64,000 nt of DNA from a virus, in the IMG/VR virus record IMGVR_UViG_3300028840_004242, positions 1 to 64,000 of that record, one strand, 5' to 3'. Below are positions 49,743 to 59,013 of the stretch, piece after piece. Below the pieces are notes generated by a model, which saw nothing but the letters and a program-made list of their open reading frames with translations, made no database searches and was not told where the DNA came from. Position 1 is the first letter of the stretch. Each line of letters starts with the position of its first letter. The translations under genes were made by a program, and so were the position numbers.

Positions 49743-52388
49743 TCAATAATTTAAATCATATATCTTTCCTGACTCTACACCTACGAAGTCACCATTCTTA
49801 TTCATCGTCACTTCCTCTTTCGTGTACCAATTAGCATTGATAGGTGTAAATTCAAATTCCATTATAAGTGGTACAATAATCCAATCAAATTCATCTCGTA
49901 TGTCTTTCTCTGCTACTTGGCGTATAGTTTCAACCACCATCTCTTGTTCAGGAGGATAAGTATCAAACATCATACTGTCATGTACTTGACTGAGCAACTC
50001 GCTGTCCCAGTTTTCATCCCTTGCTATGTCATCACACCTGTTACATGACCACAGTAGGCAGTGAAAAGCGGTTGCCTGTATAGGTGTGTTGATAACTTCA
50101 TTCATGGATAAGTAGCCACTCCTTCTATGTCCAAAATAAGTAGTTACATATCCCTTTTTTACATAATCACGAATCACCTTTTCTTGCCATTGTTTAGTTT
50201 TCTTAAAACGGTTCCAGTAACGGCGTTCGTAGTTCTTACAGTGAGTCTCAAAGCGATCATAAGAGGCTATGTCTTTAGATCTTAACCACTCTTTCATTAG
50301 CTCACCTTCAACTGTTTTCAGTCCTCCTTCTACAACTGAACTCCAGAGGTGCTTTGCACAATTACCATAGTAGGAGCCATATAACTGTGGAAATACCCAT
50401 TGATTCTTACTGTAAAATCTTACTGCACCCGTAACCTGCTTACTGTCCAACTTAAATACCTCTGCCGCACAATCACGGTGCATGTCAGCACCTGGGGTGA
50501 CGATATAGTTTATCCATTCAGGGTCCTCTGTATAGCATCCAGCGATTCTGACTTCTTGGCTTCCATAGTCAGACTCAATAAATCTAAAGTCATCTGAAGG
50601 GATGATTCCAGTTCTACAAGTACGTTTTGCATCCTCTTCACGGACCGGAATATTATGCAGATTAGGATTGTTTGAGCTACTACGGTAAGTGCGAGCGATA
50701 TGAAGATTAAAGAAGCTGTGGACTCGTCCATTGTATTCCTCCCTTAGAAATTGTGCTAAGTAGGTATCTTTGATCTTTTTAGATCGCCTGTGCTGTAATA
50801 TTCTCTGAGTGAAATCAGTATTTATCTCGTCTAATACCTCAACGTCTACACTCTCCTGCTGACCTGTTTTAGTTTTCTTAACAGGAGGATATTTTAAGAT
50901 ATTGAACAGTAAGTGGCGAACGTCAGAGCCTGAGCTATGGTTGAAGGGCTTACCTGTCTTAGATCTGAACTTTTTTGCTTCAGGAGAATTTAGTATCATT
51001 CTATCCAGCCTCTTCATCTTATTCTCAAGCCTGACATCCTCCTTTTTGTAGTAATTTATATCAACAGGAACCCCACGCCGTTGCATATTATTGAAGGTGT
51101 AGATAGAGCGTTGGTAGAAGCTGCGGGCTCTTTCAAGCTCTAAATTTTGCTCTAAATATTGTTTCTGTAGGAAATACAGTTTGCGAGTGAAGATACAATC
51201 CATCCCACAGTAAAGCATCAGCTTTTCAAGTGGTGCATTATCAATATCATTATACTCTACTGTGTTGTCCGTTTCTAGGTAAGGTCTAATCTCATCTTCA
51301 TACCCCTCAACACCAAAATTGAGGAAGGTTTGAAATTTGAGCCCAGTAAAGTATTTCCTATCGTCTATTAAGTGAGCTGTGTTCATCGTACACCAGCTCA
51401 AGTTTCGAGGTCTAACTCCAGCTCTTATTGTGCTCCAGAGGTCCTCATATGCTACATTGTGGGCTATTTTCTTTACGGGTTCCCATGTTAGAACTCTTCT
51501 CCATAACCTTAGCACTTTATTTTGCTCATTTTCTTTCCAATAGTTAGGCTTCTCTAAGGGAAACACATAAGCATCTTCATCAAAAGAGAGACCTACACAG
51601 TGAATCCTGTGCTCAGGTTTAAATGGTTTACGACCTGTAGTTTCGTAGTCGAAGGACATGATAGCATTATTCATATCCAGTATTTTATGGACTAATTCCT
51701 CAACCTCTTTTATTTTGTAAAGCAAATGAACATTCTTTTCATAATTTTTATATAGAGGTAGTGGAGTTTTCCATTTAAGGGCTTCCTTTAGATCTCTTTC
51801 AAAGGTAGCTTGTATGTTGGGATCCTTTTGTCCTCTCATAGCCCAACTGGGGTGAAACATAGGATGTACCCAGAGCATGTGTTTCATATCAGGCACATGC
51901 AACCCTCTCCACCTTGTTATTGCTCGCTTGTCAAACCTATCTCCATATAAGCTGTCTATCGCATAGCCTCCCATTGTCCAGAGGTGGTCAAATTTATATT
52001 CTTCCAGTGCTTTGAGAACATAAGGACGGCAGCAGTTTATCTCTTTCATGGAGGGCTTTGCGTTCTTGGGCTTGCGGCAGTTGATAGCGTTAAGCATGTA
52101 GCAATCGCGATGTAGACTGATTCCTAAAGATGATAATTTATTGGCTAAGAAAGTGCCAGCCTCCCCCACCAGCTGTGTTCCTTTTATGTCTTCCGTTTCC
52201 CCAGGCTCTTCACATAGTATGAAGATTCCTTTTTCACCCTTTCCACCTACAGGCATTTTAGGTGTCTTAGGCCAAGTATGTAGCCCACATGCCTTGCAAT
52301 CAGGCTCTCCTGGTGTGTTATATTTTATATCAAGAGCTGACTTTCGTGGTGCCTTCTTTTCGAATGTAAAGAAACCTTTATTTGCCAT
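49743..52388 (-). CDS. Family A DNA polymerase with N-terminal uracil-DNA glycosylase-like domain
   Basis: 881 residues. Residues 25-200 match family 4 UDG: CKACGL (C31, C34), EEPGETEDIKGTQLVGEAG, C104 and C119/C120 as possible Fe-S ligands, and HPSW at 179-182. Residues 245-430 are the 3'-5' exonuclease (SFDYETTG 245-252, HNVAYED 310). From 430 the polymerase: RTYRSSSNNPNLHNIP, motif A SDYGSQEVR with D607, motif B R657/K661, motif C QVHDS 801-805. SPO1-type PolA also carries a UDG-like N-domain, so this is a known but rare fusion. Confidence 0.92.
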   Translation of the reverse strand: MANKGFFTFEKKAPRKSALDIKYNTPGEPDCKACGLHTWPKTPKMPVGGKGEKGIFILCEEPGETEDIKGTQLVGEAGTFLANKLSSLGISLHRDCYMLNAINCRKPKNAKPSMKEINCCRPYVLKALEEYKFDHLWTMGGYAIDSLYGDRFDKRAITRWRGLHVPDMKHMLWVHPMFHPSWAMRGQKDPNIQATFERDLKEALKWKTPLPLYKNYEKNVHLLYKIKEVEELVHKILDMNNAIMSFDYETTGRKPFKPEHRIHCVGLSFDEDAYVFPLEKPNYWKENEQNKVLRLWRRVLTWEPVKKIAHNVAYEDLWSTIRAGVRPRNLSWCTMNTAHLIDDRKYFTGLKFQTFLNFGVEGYEDEIRPYLETDNTVEYNDIDNAPLEKLMLYCGMDCIFTRKLYFLQKQYLEQNLELERARSFYQRSIYTFNNMQRRGVPVDINYYKKEDVRLENKMKRLDRMILNSPEAKKFRSKTGKPFNHSSGSDVRHLLFNILKYPPVKKTKTGQQESVDVEVLDEINTDFTQRILQHRRSKKIKDTYLAQFLREEYNGRVHSFFNLHIARTYRSSSNNPNLHNIPVREEDAKRTCRTGIIPSDDFRFIESDYGSQEVRIAGCYTEDPEWINYIVTPGADMHRDCAAEVFKLDSKQVTGAVRFYSKNQWVFPQLYGSYYGNCAKHLWSSVVEGGLKTVEGELMKEWLRSKDIASYDRFETHCKNYERRYWNRFKKTKQWQEKVIRDYVKKGYVTTYFGHRRSGYLSMNEVINTPIQATAFHCLLWSCNRCDDIARDENWDSELLSQVHDSMMFDTYPPEQEMVVETIRQVAEKDIRDEFDWIIVPLIMEFEFTPINANWYTKEEVTMNKNGDFVGVESGKIYDLNY

Positions 52389-52569
52389 TGCTGAAGTCGT
52401 TCACTCCTTTGTAGTTAATTTCCTCTATCCGTTTGTAGTGTTTCAGCGTGATGAGGCACTTCTTGAGGTAGAAGAAGGTTACAAGTCTGTTTTTGATTCC
52501 AGATGCTTCCAGCCCTTCTTCCCGTGTGCGTTGTAGCCCTGCTGGTACTCCTGCAAAGTAGATTTTCAT
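52378..52569 (-). CDS. MKIYFAG-family small protein B
   Basis: 63 residues: MKIYFAGVPAG, then NRLVTFFYLKKC. Overlaps the PolA start by 11 bases, coupled to it. Confidence 0.65.
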   Translation of the reverse strand: MKIYFAGVPAGLQRTREEGLEASGIKNRLVTFFYLKKCLITLKHYKRIEEINYKGVNDFSNGK

Positions 52570-52757
52570 TTGCTTATCTTATAGATGATTCCAAGTACAA
52601 AGGATAATATTGACCAAAGCAGCACTTTAATTTCTCCAATGTCAGATAGAGGTTGGGTAGAAATCCAATCGTATCTAAAGTTATGTATTTCATTCCAACT
52701 CACTATACCTATTAAAAATAGGAAAAACCATCCAAGTAGGTAGAAAAGAACTTGCAT
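52566..52757 (-). CDS. Small membrane protein
   Basis: 63 residues, two hydrophobic segments (FYLLGWFFLFLIGIVSW and VLLWSILSFVLGIIY). Overlaps protein B by four bases (ATGA). Function unknown. Confidence 0.6.
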   Translation of the reverse strand: MQVLFYLLGWFFLFLIGIVSWNEIHNFRYDWISTQPLSDIGEIKVLLWSILSFVLGIIYKISK

Positions 52758-52758
52758 C

Positions 52759-53775
52759 TTATTGTTCCGGTAAGCTAATTATATGTTGAAATCGTTCGCT
52801 CTTAAAGTAAGCTAGGTCATCTGTGGCAACCATTGTGGTTGCTTTCTCAAGTACTTGGCTGAGGAAGAAAGGGTTGATGAAGAAATGGAACTCCTTATCA
52901 CTTTCGAAGTCAACGAAGTCCTCAATCTCCCCTACGCTCTTCTCTGCCTTGCACTTTATCTTGTCCTTCTCTATAATCACTTCAACCCGTTTGTCTAAAT
53001 CAATCTTACCTTCCGCCATAAACACTACAGATTCTATTAAGGGCTTTAGCTCTGTAGGTAGTGTGAGTTCTGTGCCCTGAACGTCAAAGTATTCTAAAAC
53101 GTCAGGGTATTTATCTTCCATCACCCTTGCTGAAAACGTAACATCTTTGCCAGTCTTAAAATGCACCCAATTCTTCTTCAGACAAACTTTAGTGATGTCA
53201 AAATTGATCAAGTCAGCTACCGACCTAGCTGGTATCAGCGTAGAGAATCCTGTGCCTGAGGGAAGTGTATAAAGGGAGATACGTGCTTCATCAGAGCTTG
53301 CAAGGTAAGTGTCGTTTACATATACACAGGTGCCTGCTCCCTTTGTCATGTCCTTACTGGCGCTAAACATGCAGAGGAACATTCCTTTTACGAACTCCCT
53401 TGGTAGCCTCTGCCATTCTTCTATTTTATCCAATTCCAGCATTTCGATCATCTTCTCTGCATCCCTCTCCACTTCTGTGCTCAACTTCGCCTCCCTGCTG
53501 CTCGTTTTAACGAGCATTTTATCATCTTCCATTTCAAGTTTAACAGCTTGGTTCCCACGGGTGCCAGTTAGGGTTTTATACAGATCATCAGCTATGACGC
53601 TACATTGGAAGTCAGTTTGGAGAGGATGGCTTACACAGATTTCATCATTATATGTCATCACTGCGTTGCCACTGAAAATGAAATGAGTAAACTGTTCTAT
53701 GATTCCCTTGCTTGCCAGTCCAGGTTTAACTGCTTGGAGTATCTCCAGCAGGTCGTTCTTTTCCATTAGTTCCAT
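52759..53775 (-). CDS. DNA polymerase sliding clamp (beta-clamp-like)
   Basis: 338 residues. Three repeated beta-alpha-beta domains: for example FIFSGNAVMTYNDEICVSH, LYTLPSGTGFSTLIPARSV, EFHFFINPFFLSQVLEKA. Typical clamp length for DnaN-type phage proteins. Clamp-loader and PolA are nearby. Start ATG 53775 or 53766. Confidence 0.8.
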   Translation of the reverse strand: MELMEKNDLLEILQAVKPGLASKGIIEQFTHFIFSGNAVMTYNDEICVSHPLQTDFQCSVIADDLYKTLTGTRGNQAVKLEMEDDKMLVKTSSREAKLSTEVERDAEKMIEMLELDKIEEWQRLPREFVKGMFLCMFSASKDMTKGAGTCVYVNDTYLASSDEARISLYTLPSGTGFSTLIPARSVADLINFDITKVCLKKNWVHFKTGKDVTFSARVMEDKYPDVLEYFDVQGTELTLPTELKPLIESVVFMAEGKIDLDKRVEVIIEKDKIKCKAEKSVGEIEDFVDFESDKEFHFFINPFFLSQVLEKATTMVATDDLAYFKSERFQHIISLPEQ

Positions 53776-53953
53776 TTAGCTTCCCCCTTTCATAAGGTAT
53801 TCCTGTTGCTAACTCCCAGCTCTTTCTGCGAAATTGAAAGCCTCCATGTTCTAAATCATAGTAACTAAAAAGGACTCTCTGGGTAGCACCATGCAAGGCC
53901 CGTACATGATGCTCCCAGAGGTCACTTCCCACTGCCGCGAAGTATATTTTCAA
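53726..53953 (-). CDS. MKIYFAG-family small protein C
   Basis: 75 residues: MKIYFAAVGSDLWEHH, then RVLFSYYDLEHGGFQFRR, close to protein A's SYFWVREGGDF. Overlaps the clamp gene start by 50 bases. C-terminal part is probably shaped by the overlap. Confidence 0.6.
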   Translation of the reverse strand: MKIYFAAVGSDLWEHHVRALHGATQRVLFSYYDLEHGGFQFRRKSWELATGIPYERGKLNGTNGKERPAGDTPSS

Positions 53954-54165
53954 GGTAGGATTATTCCTCCTTTACTTCTGCGTTCAGGTAATAACTTTTT
54001 TACGCCGCCTTCTGTGCGTAGAGCAATTAATATGGACTCCACGGTGGGTAGAAATTTGTTATCTGACTTTCGGAAGTGTCGGACACCCTGCTTAAGGGCA
54101 TTCTCAATCGTCATTATCAGCTTTCGGGCGTCCTGCTCTGGATTCCTCACTAACTTTGATGACAT
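53950..54165 (-). CDS. Hypothetical basic protein
   Basis: 71 residues from ATG 54165, supported by AAAGGAG six bases before. Helix-rich (DARKLIMTIENALKQGVRHFR) and basic end (KKLLPERRSKGG). Overlaps protein D by 62 bases. Function unknown. Confidence 0.5.
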   Translation of the reverse strand: MSSKLVRNPEQDARKLIMTIENALKQGVRHFRKSDNKFLPTVESILIALRTEGGVKKLLPERRSKGGIILP

Positions 54166-54304
54166 TCTTTGCTCCTTTTCTATGGTAAAAGCTGGCAAGT
54201 CTGTTGTAGGAACTATAGCCATTCTTCAGTACATACTCTTTCATAGCTCGTTCCTTCTGTATGTCATTCATTACAGGGAAATTGCCAGCCATATATAGTA
54301 TCAT
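54104..54304 (-). CDS. MKIYFAG-family small protein D
   Basis: 66 residues: MILYMAGNFPVMND, then ASFYHRKGAKNVIK. The most divergent of the four. ATG overlaps the stop of the preceding gene (ATGA). Confidence 0.55.
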   Translation of the reverse strand: MILYMAGNFPVMNDIQKERAMKEYVLKNGYSSYNRLASFYHRKGAKNVIKVSEESRAGRPKADNDD

Positions 54305-54540
54305 TTAGATTGATCCACTAAGACAGTTATTCTTCCTTTTATTGTTAAAAAGGATAGTTTCAGTAATCTCCATCCTACTCTCCTTGCTTCTTTCCTAGAG
54401 ATATTTAGAATTACCATTTGTTTAGGTAGGGTAGTAGTGGTTACTGGAATTTTACTCGTAGAAGAATCAGTTTTATTATTTGATGTATTAGTCAAAATAA
54501 GTTGAATCCTTTCGGCATTTTGTGGCGCTTGAAAGCCCAA
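54301..54540 (-). CDS. Small hypothetical protein, low confidence
   Basis: 79 residues, overlapping the DpdA-like gene end by 49 bases. Ser/Thr/Asn-rich centre (TNTSNNKTDSSTSK, VTTTTLPK), basic end. The true start may be a later codon. Confidence 0.35.
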   Translation of the reverse strand: MGFQAPQNAERIQLILTNTSNNKTDSSTSKIPVTTTTLPKQMVILNISRKEARRVGWRLLKLSFLTIKGRITVLVDQSK

Positions 54541-55679
54541 GGCCAGTCAGGTTGACTCTTTTCTAAATCTAGATAGTAAAGTATGTTCAATTCATCTCTT
54601 ACTCTGTAGTCAGTAGCAAGGCCCTTTTCAATTTCGATTTCAACTTCCCGTTCTTTATCTCCTTTTCTTCCACTAACGAATCTCTCATTATCCTGGAGGT
54701 CGTAGCCATTGCCGACAAGTTTATACTTACAACTTCCAAGTCGGAAACCTTTTTCGTGGTAGTAATTAAGGATGAAATTTCGTTCAGCAGGTGAGTAATT
54801 TGAGATATGTTTTCCCTGCATCTCTTTAAACGGACTTCTATCTGAAACTGCAACGCTGTGGGGCGAGACGTTGTAGACACGTTTACCTCCTTTTGTTCTT
54901 GGAGTCAATACTATACCATACTTACCATATTTTACCCAGCTGGCACTATCCACACTGTACCAGGGATAGCGACTAACAAGTTCAGGTGCTGTCACCGCGA
55001 AGCCATGTACTTTAACCCGCGGGATGCCATTGTCGTAGGTCAACAGGTAATCCCAAATGTCATCCAACGGAGGTATAATAACTGAAGTAGGGTTAGGAAC
55101 CAATCCACCTATTGCTATGTACTCATAGCCTTTAGCTAGATACATCTCAAGCCATTTGATCTCGCATCCAAAATGCCAAACAGGTATAGGCTTTAGGCCT
55201 TTGCTCTCCATATACTGCTGATTCTCCCAGGTAGCTTCTGCATTATTAATCACATCAAGTACGGCATAGACTTCTAGGTTAGGAAGGTACTCCTTAATAA
55301 ACATGGTATACTTGCGACGATAGATTTTGTATTCGTTCATCTCAAGGAAGCTGAAGTCATCATGCTTCCTGTCCTTTAGGTAACTTCCCATGTAAGTGTG
55401 AGCACCTCCTTCTTTGTTTCTCACAAGGGAGTTATAAAGGCTAGGAGCCCCAGAGTCCATAAATATCTTTACATCGTCATATTTCACCATATACTTTATC
55501 CTTTCCCATAAATCCCTTACAGTTCTATCCCGTACCTGAAGTAGCTTAATTGCGGTGTGAGGTCTCATTCCTATTCTAGGAGTAGCAGGAGGTTTGCTTA
55601 TAGCATTTCCCAGCTCTTCTCTTAGATTGAGTATATCGTAAGTGCCTTCAATGCTGAAATGATTATTATAGAGTTTCAT
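54492..55679 (-). CDS. DpdA-like DNA 7-deazaguanine transglycosylase
   Basis: 395 residues. MDSGAPS (D75), AVLDVINNAEATWENQQYM (about 139-157), PVWHFG, YIAIGGLV, KVHGFAVTAPELVSRYPWYSVDSASW: the barrel motifs and the two catalytic Asp of the TGT-like DpdA family, which swaps guanine in DNA for a 7-deazaguanine base. FolE, QueE and QueD in the same strand supply the base. High-quality match by eye, not by search. Confidence 0.8.
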   Translation of the reverse strand: MKLYNNHFSIEGTYDILNLREELGNAISKPPATPRIGMRPHTAIKLLQVRDRTVRDLWERIKYMVKYDDVKIFMDSGAPSLYNSLVRNKEGGAHTYMGSYLKDRKHDDFSFLEMNEYKIYRRKYTMFIKEYLPNLEVYAVLDVINNAEATWENQQYMESKGLKPIPVWHFGCEIKWLEMYLAKGYEYIAIGGLVPNPTSVIIPPLDDIWDYLLTYDNGIPRVKVHGFAVTAPELVSRYPWYSVDSASWVKYGKYGIVLTPRTKGGKRVYNVSPHSVAVSDRSPFKEMQGKHISNYSPAERNFILNYYHEKGFRLGSCKYKLVGNGYDLQDNERFVSGRKGDKEREVEIEIEKGLATDYRVRDELNILYYLDLEKSQPDWPWAFKRHKMPKGFNLF

Positions 55680-55942
55680 TCCATGTATGTTCTTTCCGTT
55701 GTGTCTTCCTCTTTTTCACGTTCAGGACAGGGAACCTCTTCTCCAGTTTCAGAATCAATACACTTATAAATAAACACTCTCTTCCTCTTATTATGAGGCC
55801 TAATAGGTCTCGTTGTGTGGATTCCTTCGCTCTCAATTCTTTTGTTATCAATATATATTTGGCGAGTACTTTTGGGCAAGTCACCTGCCTGACTTATCAT
55901 CACTGTTGCTAACAGTATAACAGCTATCCTTAGTACCTTCAC
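55676..55942 (-). CDS. Small exported protein
   Basis: 88 residues with signal peptide (MKVLRIAVILLATVMISQA) and a basic mature part (RPHNKRKRVFIYKCIDSETGEEVPC). Two Cys may pair. Linked by overlap to the DpdA-like and GT genes. Confidence 0.6.
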   Translation of the reverse strand: MKVLRIAVILLATVMISQAGDLPKSTRQIYIDNKRIESEGIHTTRPIRPHNKRKRVFIYKCIDSETGEEVPCPEREKEEDTTERTYME

Positions 55943-56982
55943 AATTCCTCCAATATAGTTAGCATTTTCTCTATGGCAAACTTTCCTTTCATTATAAACT
56001 TTTGTGCCAGTATTTGAGCCATCACTTGCATGGCTTCAAAGTATTGTTCATCTGTTACCATCTTTACAATCATACCTACGCATTGACCAAAATTGTGAAA
56101 GCGAAACTCTGCAGGGTACAGCTCTTGGTAGCTTAGTCTGTTTGGTACCAGAGGAATACACCCACACATCACAGCCTCTTGCATAGCTATACCCCAAGTT
56201 TCCTGCTCTGCAAAGCTCACTGCTATGCTTCCATTATTCAGCATATTGTAGTATTCTTGTTTACTCTTTATCATATCCTTAGTCTTGAAAAAGTTCCATT
56301 TGCTGAAGTCAACATCAGACTCACGACATGCTTTCTCTAGTTCATCAAACATGTGAGGATTCTTTTCTATGTCCAGTCGGTGTGGAAATAATATGTCCTG
56401 TCTAGGACGAGGGTTAGGATTAGCAAACTCAGGATAGATAGGCAGACCTGTGATGTGTATTTTATTATCTATATCATGTGGTTTACTGGGTGTCCATCCT
56501 CTTTGTTCTAATATTAGATTTTTATGAAATTGAGTAGCTACAAATATATGATCGATAAACTCCAACCATCCTCTTTCAATCCACTGTGCCCACCTCGTCA
56601 TTCCTACTCTGTGGAGCATGTCGTGTTCGTCATAGCTACCAGCATGTAGTATGCCAGCTATTTTGAAATCAATTTTCAGTGCATCTCTCATATAGGCTAA
56701 CATTTCAATACCAGGAAACCAGAGGTCGTGAAATAGGAATGTGTCGCCTGGCATTACTTTATTCATCCAGAATAGTTGACAGATAGTGGATAATTGGTTA
56801 GCTTTAAAATGATTGGTAGTTATGACATCAAGGAAGCTACCCTGCTCTATTTTGTTAGATAGTGGAGTGGGATATACAGTTTTGCTCTCGATTTTCAATC
56901 GTTTAAGCTCTTCAGGGAACCATTTGTTCCACTGTTTACTGTACCTCTCCTCAAGACTTTCGATTGGAATGTTGTAAATCAT
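55939..56982 (-). CDS. Glycosyltransferase, GT4-like
   Basis: 347 residues. LFPHRLDIEKNPHMFDEL opens the C-domain; SFAEQETWGIAMQEAVMCGCIPLVP is the E-x7-E motif of GT4. It sits away from the virion cassette and next to the radical-SAM and DpdA-like genes, so a role in modifying the DNA base is possible. ATGA overlap with the radical-SAM gene. Confidence 0.75.
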   Translation of the reverse strand: MIYNIPIESLEERYSKQWNKWFPEELKRLKIESKTVYPTPLSNKIEQGSFLDVITTNHFKANQLSTICQLFWMNKVMPGDTFLFHDLWFPGIEMLAYMRDALKIDFKIAGILHAGSYDEHDMLHRVGMTRWAQWIERGWLEFIDHIFVATQFHKNLILEQRGWTPSKPHDIDNKIHITGLPIYPEFANPNPRPRQDILFPHRLDIEKNPHMFDELEKACRESDVDFSKWNFFKTKDMIKSKQEYYNMLNNGSIAVSFAEQETWGIAMQEAVMCGCIPLVPNRLSYQELYPAEFRFHNFGQCVGMIVKMVTDEQYFEAMQVMAQILAQKFIMKGKFAIEKMLTILEEL

Positions 56983-58259
56983 ATTATCCCCAGTCTGGCA
57001 AGTATAGCATAAAAGGTTGCAGAGTCTGCTATACTGATGCCTTCTTTAAGATTGCGTAGAATATTTTCCCATACTGTACCTGAATTAGGTATGCCTATAT
57101 CAGGAAGTCTGTAAAGATTGATGTAATAATCTAAATCTTCGTGGTCTTGTCTGTGTTTTATGAGTTGAGATAGGAAACTGTTAGGCAGGTAACTGGGAAG
57201 CAAACGCATCGGTCTACTTGAAATGAACTTACCTCTCTTCTTGAGTTGTGAGTAATCTTTAGTTCCATGATAGGGCTGAAAGAATTGTCCTAATCCCCCT
57301 TCAGTTCCATTAGTACGGACCCGTCCATACAGCTCTTCAGGTTTAAAACCATGCTCTCTTAAAAACTTTCCAGTTTCGTTTAGAGTTTTCAGCGTTTCAC
57401 CTGGGAAGAACGTCAGGGCTAACCAGAATATATCAACTGAGCATTTCTCAGAAAGTTCCTTGCATTTATTGACAGGGGCTTTACCCATCTTCTTACCTAA
57501 GTCAGGGTCGGCCGTCTCCATGCCTATTTCAATCAACTTCATACCACTGTCTGTGAGCACCTCATTACCATGAAGGTCAATAAAACGGTTTACAGTGGTT
57601 ACTTCACCTAGAGCGATAAAATTAAAACTTCCTAACCGTGCAGCATGATTCAGTATTTCAAATGCTCTTTGGTGATCGAAAAAGAAGTCCTCATCTGTAA
57701 AATGAATGTTATTGATATCTCTTTCTATACAGTGATCGAGCATCATTTTGACATCTTCTATGGGAATTACTATTCTCTTCCTACCACAGTTAACCGTAGA
57801 GGGACAGAAAGCGCAGCCTCTTGGACAACCATATGAGGTAAACAGTGGATATACCTGCCCCTCATACTTTGTAAGATGCATATCACAATCACTCAACAGC
57901 AGATGTTTTAGTGAGGCATAGCATTGAGGATAATTGTACATTCCTGCCAATATCATTTCTTCTTTAGGATACCAGTGCTTTAATTTAAGGTGTTTAATTA
58001 AAGGTGTGTACCCAAAGAAAATAGGCTGTTTAGGAAGGAACTTATTGAGCATGAGGCAGAGATCTATCTGCGGATATGACCAAAGAGCTACCAAATAGTC
58101 CTCTGCCTTTGGTATTCTGTTAATTTGTGCCATAGTGAAGTCTTCCATTAGCCATGCGTTCTGTTTTAAGGCTATGCTGTTGTAGACAATATAGGGAAGA
58201 TAACAGAAGCTGCCTCGGTTGACTTCTGGACTTGTGGGATCAATAACTACTACTTTCAT
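56979..58259 (-). CDS. Radical-SAM enzyme, B12-binding-type architecture
   Basis: About 426 residues from ATG 58259. TSYGCPRGCAFCPS holds CxxxCxxC (C145, C149, C152). The N-terminal 130 residues resemble the cobalamin-binding domain without an obvious DxHxxG. IHFTDEDFFFDHQRAFEI and MKLIEIGMETADP are typical of the family. Substrate unknown; adjacent to GT and DpdA-like genes. Confidence 0.8.
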   Translation of the reverse strand: MKVVVIDPTSPEVNRGSFCYLPYIVYNSIALKQNAWLMEDFTMAQINRIPKAEDYLVALWSYPQIDLCLMLNKFLPKQPIFFGYTPLIKHLKLKHWYPKEEMILAGMYNYPQCYASLKHLLLSDCDMHLTKYEGQVYPLFTSYGCPRGCAFCPSTVNCGRKRIVIPIEDVKMMLDHCIERDINNIHFTDEDFFFDHQRAFEILNHAARLGSFNFIALGEVTTVNRFIDLHGNEVLTDSGMKLIEIGMETADPDLGKKMGKAPVNKCKELSEKCSVDIFWLALTFFPGETLKTLNETGKFLREHGFKPEELYGRVRTNGTEGGLGQFFQPYHGTKDYSQLKKRGKFISSRPMRLLPSYLPNSFLSQLIKHRQDHEDLDYYINLYRLPDIGIPNSGTVWENILRNLKEGISIADSATFYAILARLGII

Positions 58260-58263
58260 AGGT

Positions 58264-58602
58264 TTACCTTGGTTCGAATGTTCTGTAGTATTCTGCTCCA
58301 TTTTCACCATCCTCAAATACACTCACATAGTCAGCCTTAAAGTGGTCTGCGAGCTGTTTACATATCATCTCGCAACTCCTATGCCCTAGGTCCATTGTCA
58401 TATTTGCATTGATATATTCCTGTACTTCCCATTTCATCATGAAGAATTCTATATCTCTATCGTCATGATGAACAATCCACTTCATCTCTACATGGAACAT
58501 GTGACGATGGGGCTCTCTTAGGAAAGCTACTTCATCCGGTGCGCTAGGCCAACAATGCAAGGCTTCAAATTGAGTTCTAATTACAACGAATGTTTTAGGC
58601 AT
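58264..58602 (-). CDS. T-fold, QueD/PTPS-like hypothetical protein
   Basis: 112 residues from ATG 58602 with GGAGG before it; TTG at 58614 is inside the RBS. HRHMFHVEMKWIV gives H-x-H zinc-ligand-like spacing; DLGHRSCEMICKQLADHF resembles PTPS family ends. A second pteridine-synthase-like protein besides QueD. Active-site Cys is not conserved in the usual place. Confidence 0.45.
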   Translation of the reverse strand: MPKTFVVIRTQFEALHCWPSAPDEVAFLREPHRHMFHVEMKWIVHHDDRDIEFFMMKWEVQEYINANMTMDLGHRSCEMICKQLADHFKADYVSVFEDGENGAEYYRTFEPR

Positions 58603-58988
58603 TACTTCCTCCAATAAAGTGACCAGTCACATCCATCCTTGTCAGCTAAGAAAGGGAAGATGTGCCAAATAACCCAGGTAGGTTCATGTTCGTTTAAGGC
58701 ATCACAGTAGTCTTTTTCAGGATACACGTATTCGTTTGGGACATCTCCGTCTGCTGCTGCTCCAGGAGAAGCACCTGCAGATGCAGAACCTCCAGAACCG
58801 CCAGAACCGCCAGAACCACCTGAACCTCCACCGTCGTCTCCACCTGAACCTCCACCGTCGTCTCCACCTGAACCTCCACCGTCGTCTCCACCTGAACCTC
58901 CACCGTCGCCGCCCCCACAACTCAAGGCGGGATTTACCACAAGGGCAAATACACAGACGATTGCTAAAATCCAAATTATTTTTCTCAT
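58602..58988 (-). CDS. Secreted Gly-rich repeat protein, possible lipoprotein
   Basis: 128 residues. Signal MRKIIWILAIVCVFALVVNPALSC with a Cys directly after (lipobox ALSC, atypical). Then GGGSGGDD repeats, GGS repeats and an acidic-aromatic end with two Cys (YCDAL, DGCDWSLYW). Function unknown; unusual in this operon. Confidence 0.6.
   Translation of the reverse strand: MRKIIWILAIVCVFALVVNPALSCGGGDGGGSGGDDGGGSGGDDGGGSGGDDGGGSGGSGGSGGSGGSASAGASPGAAADGDVPNEYVYPEKDYCDALNEHEPTWVIWHIFPFLADKDGCDWSLYWRK
58817..58912 (-). repeat. 24-bp tandem repeat encoding GGGSGGDD
   Basis: Four copies, three exact and one variant at the end. Variation in copy number between isolates is likely. Confidence 0.9.
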
Positions 58989-59013
58989 TTTAGTATCTCC
59001 TTAATCCCCCTGA

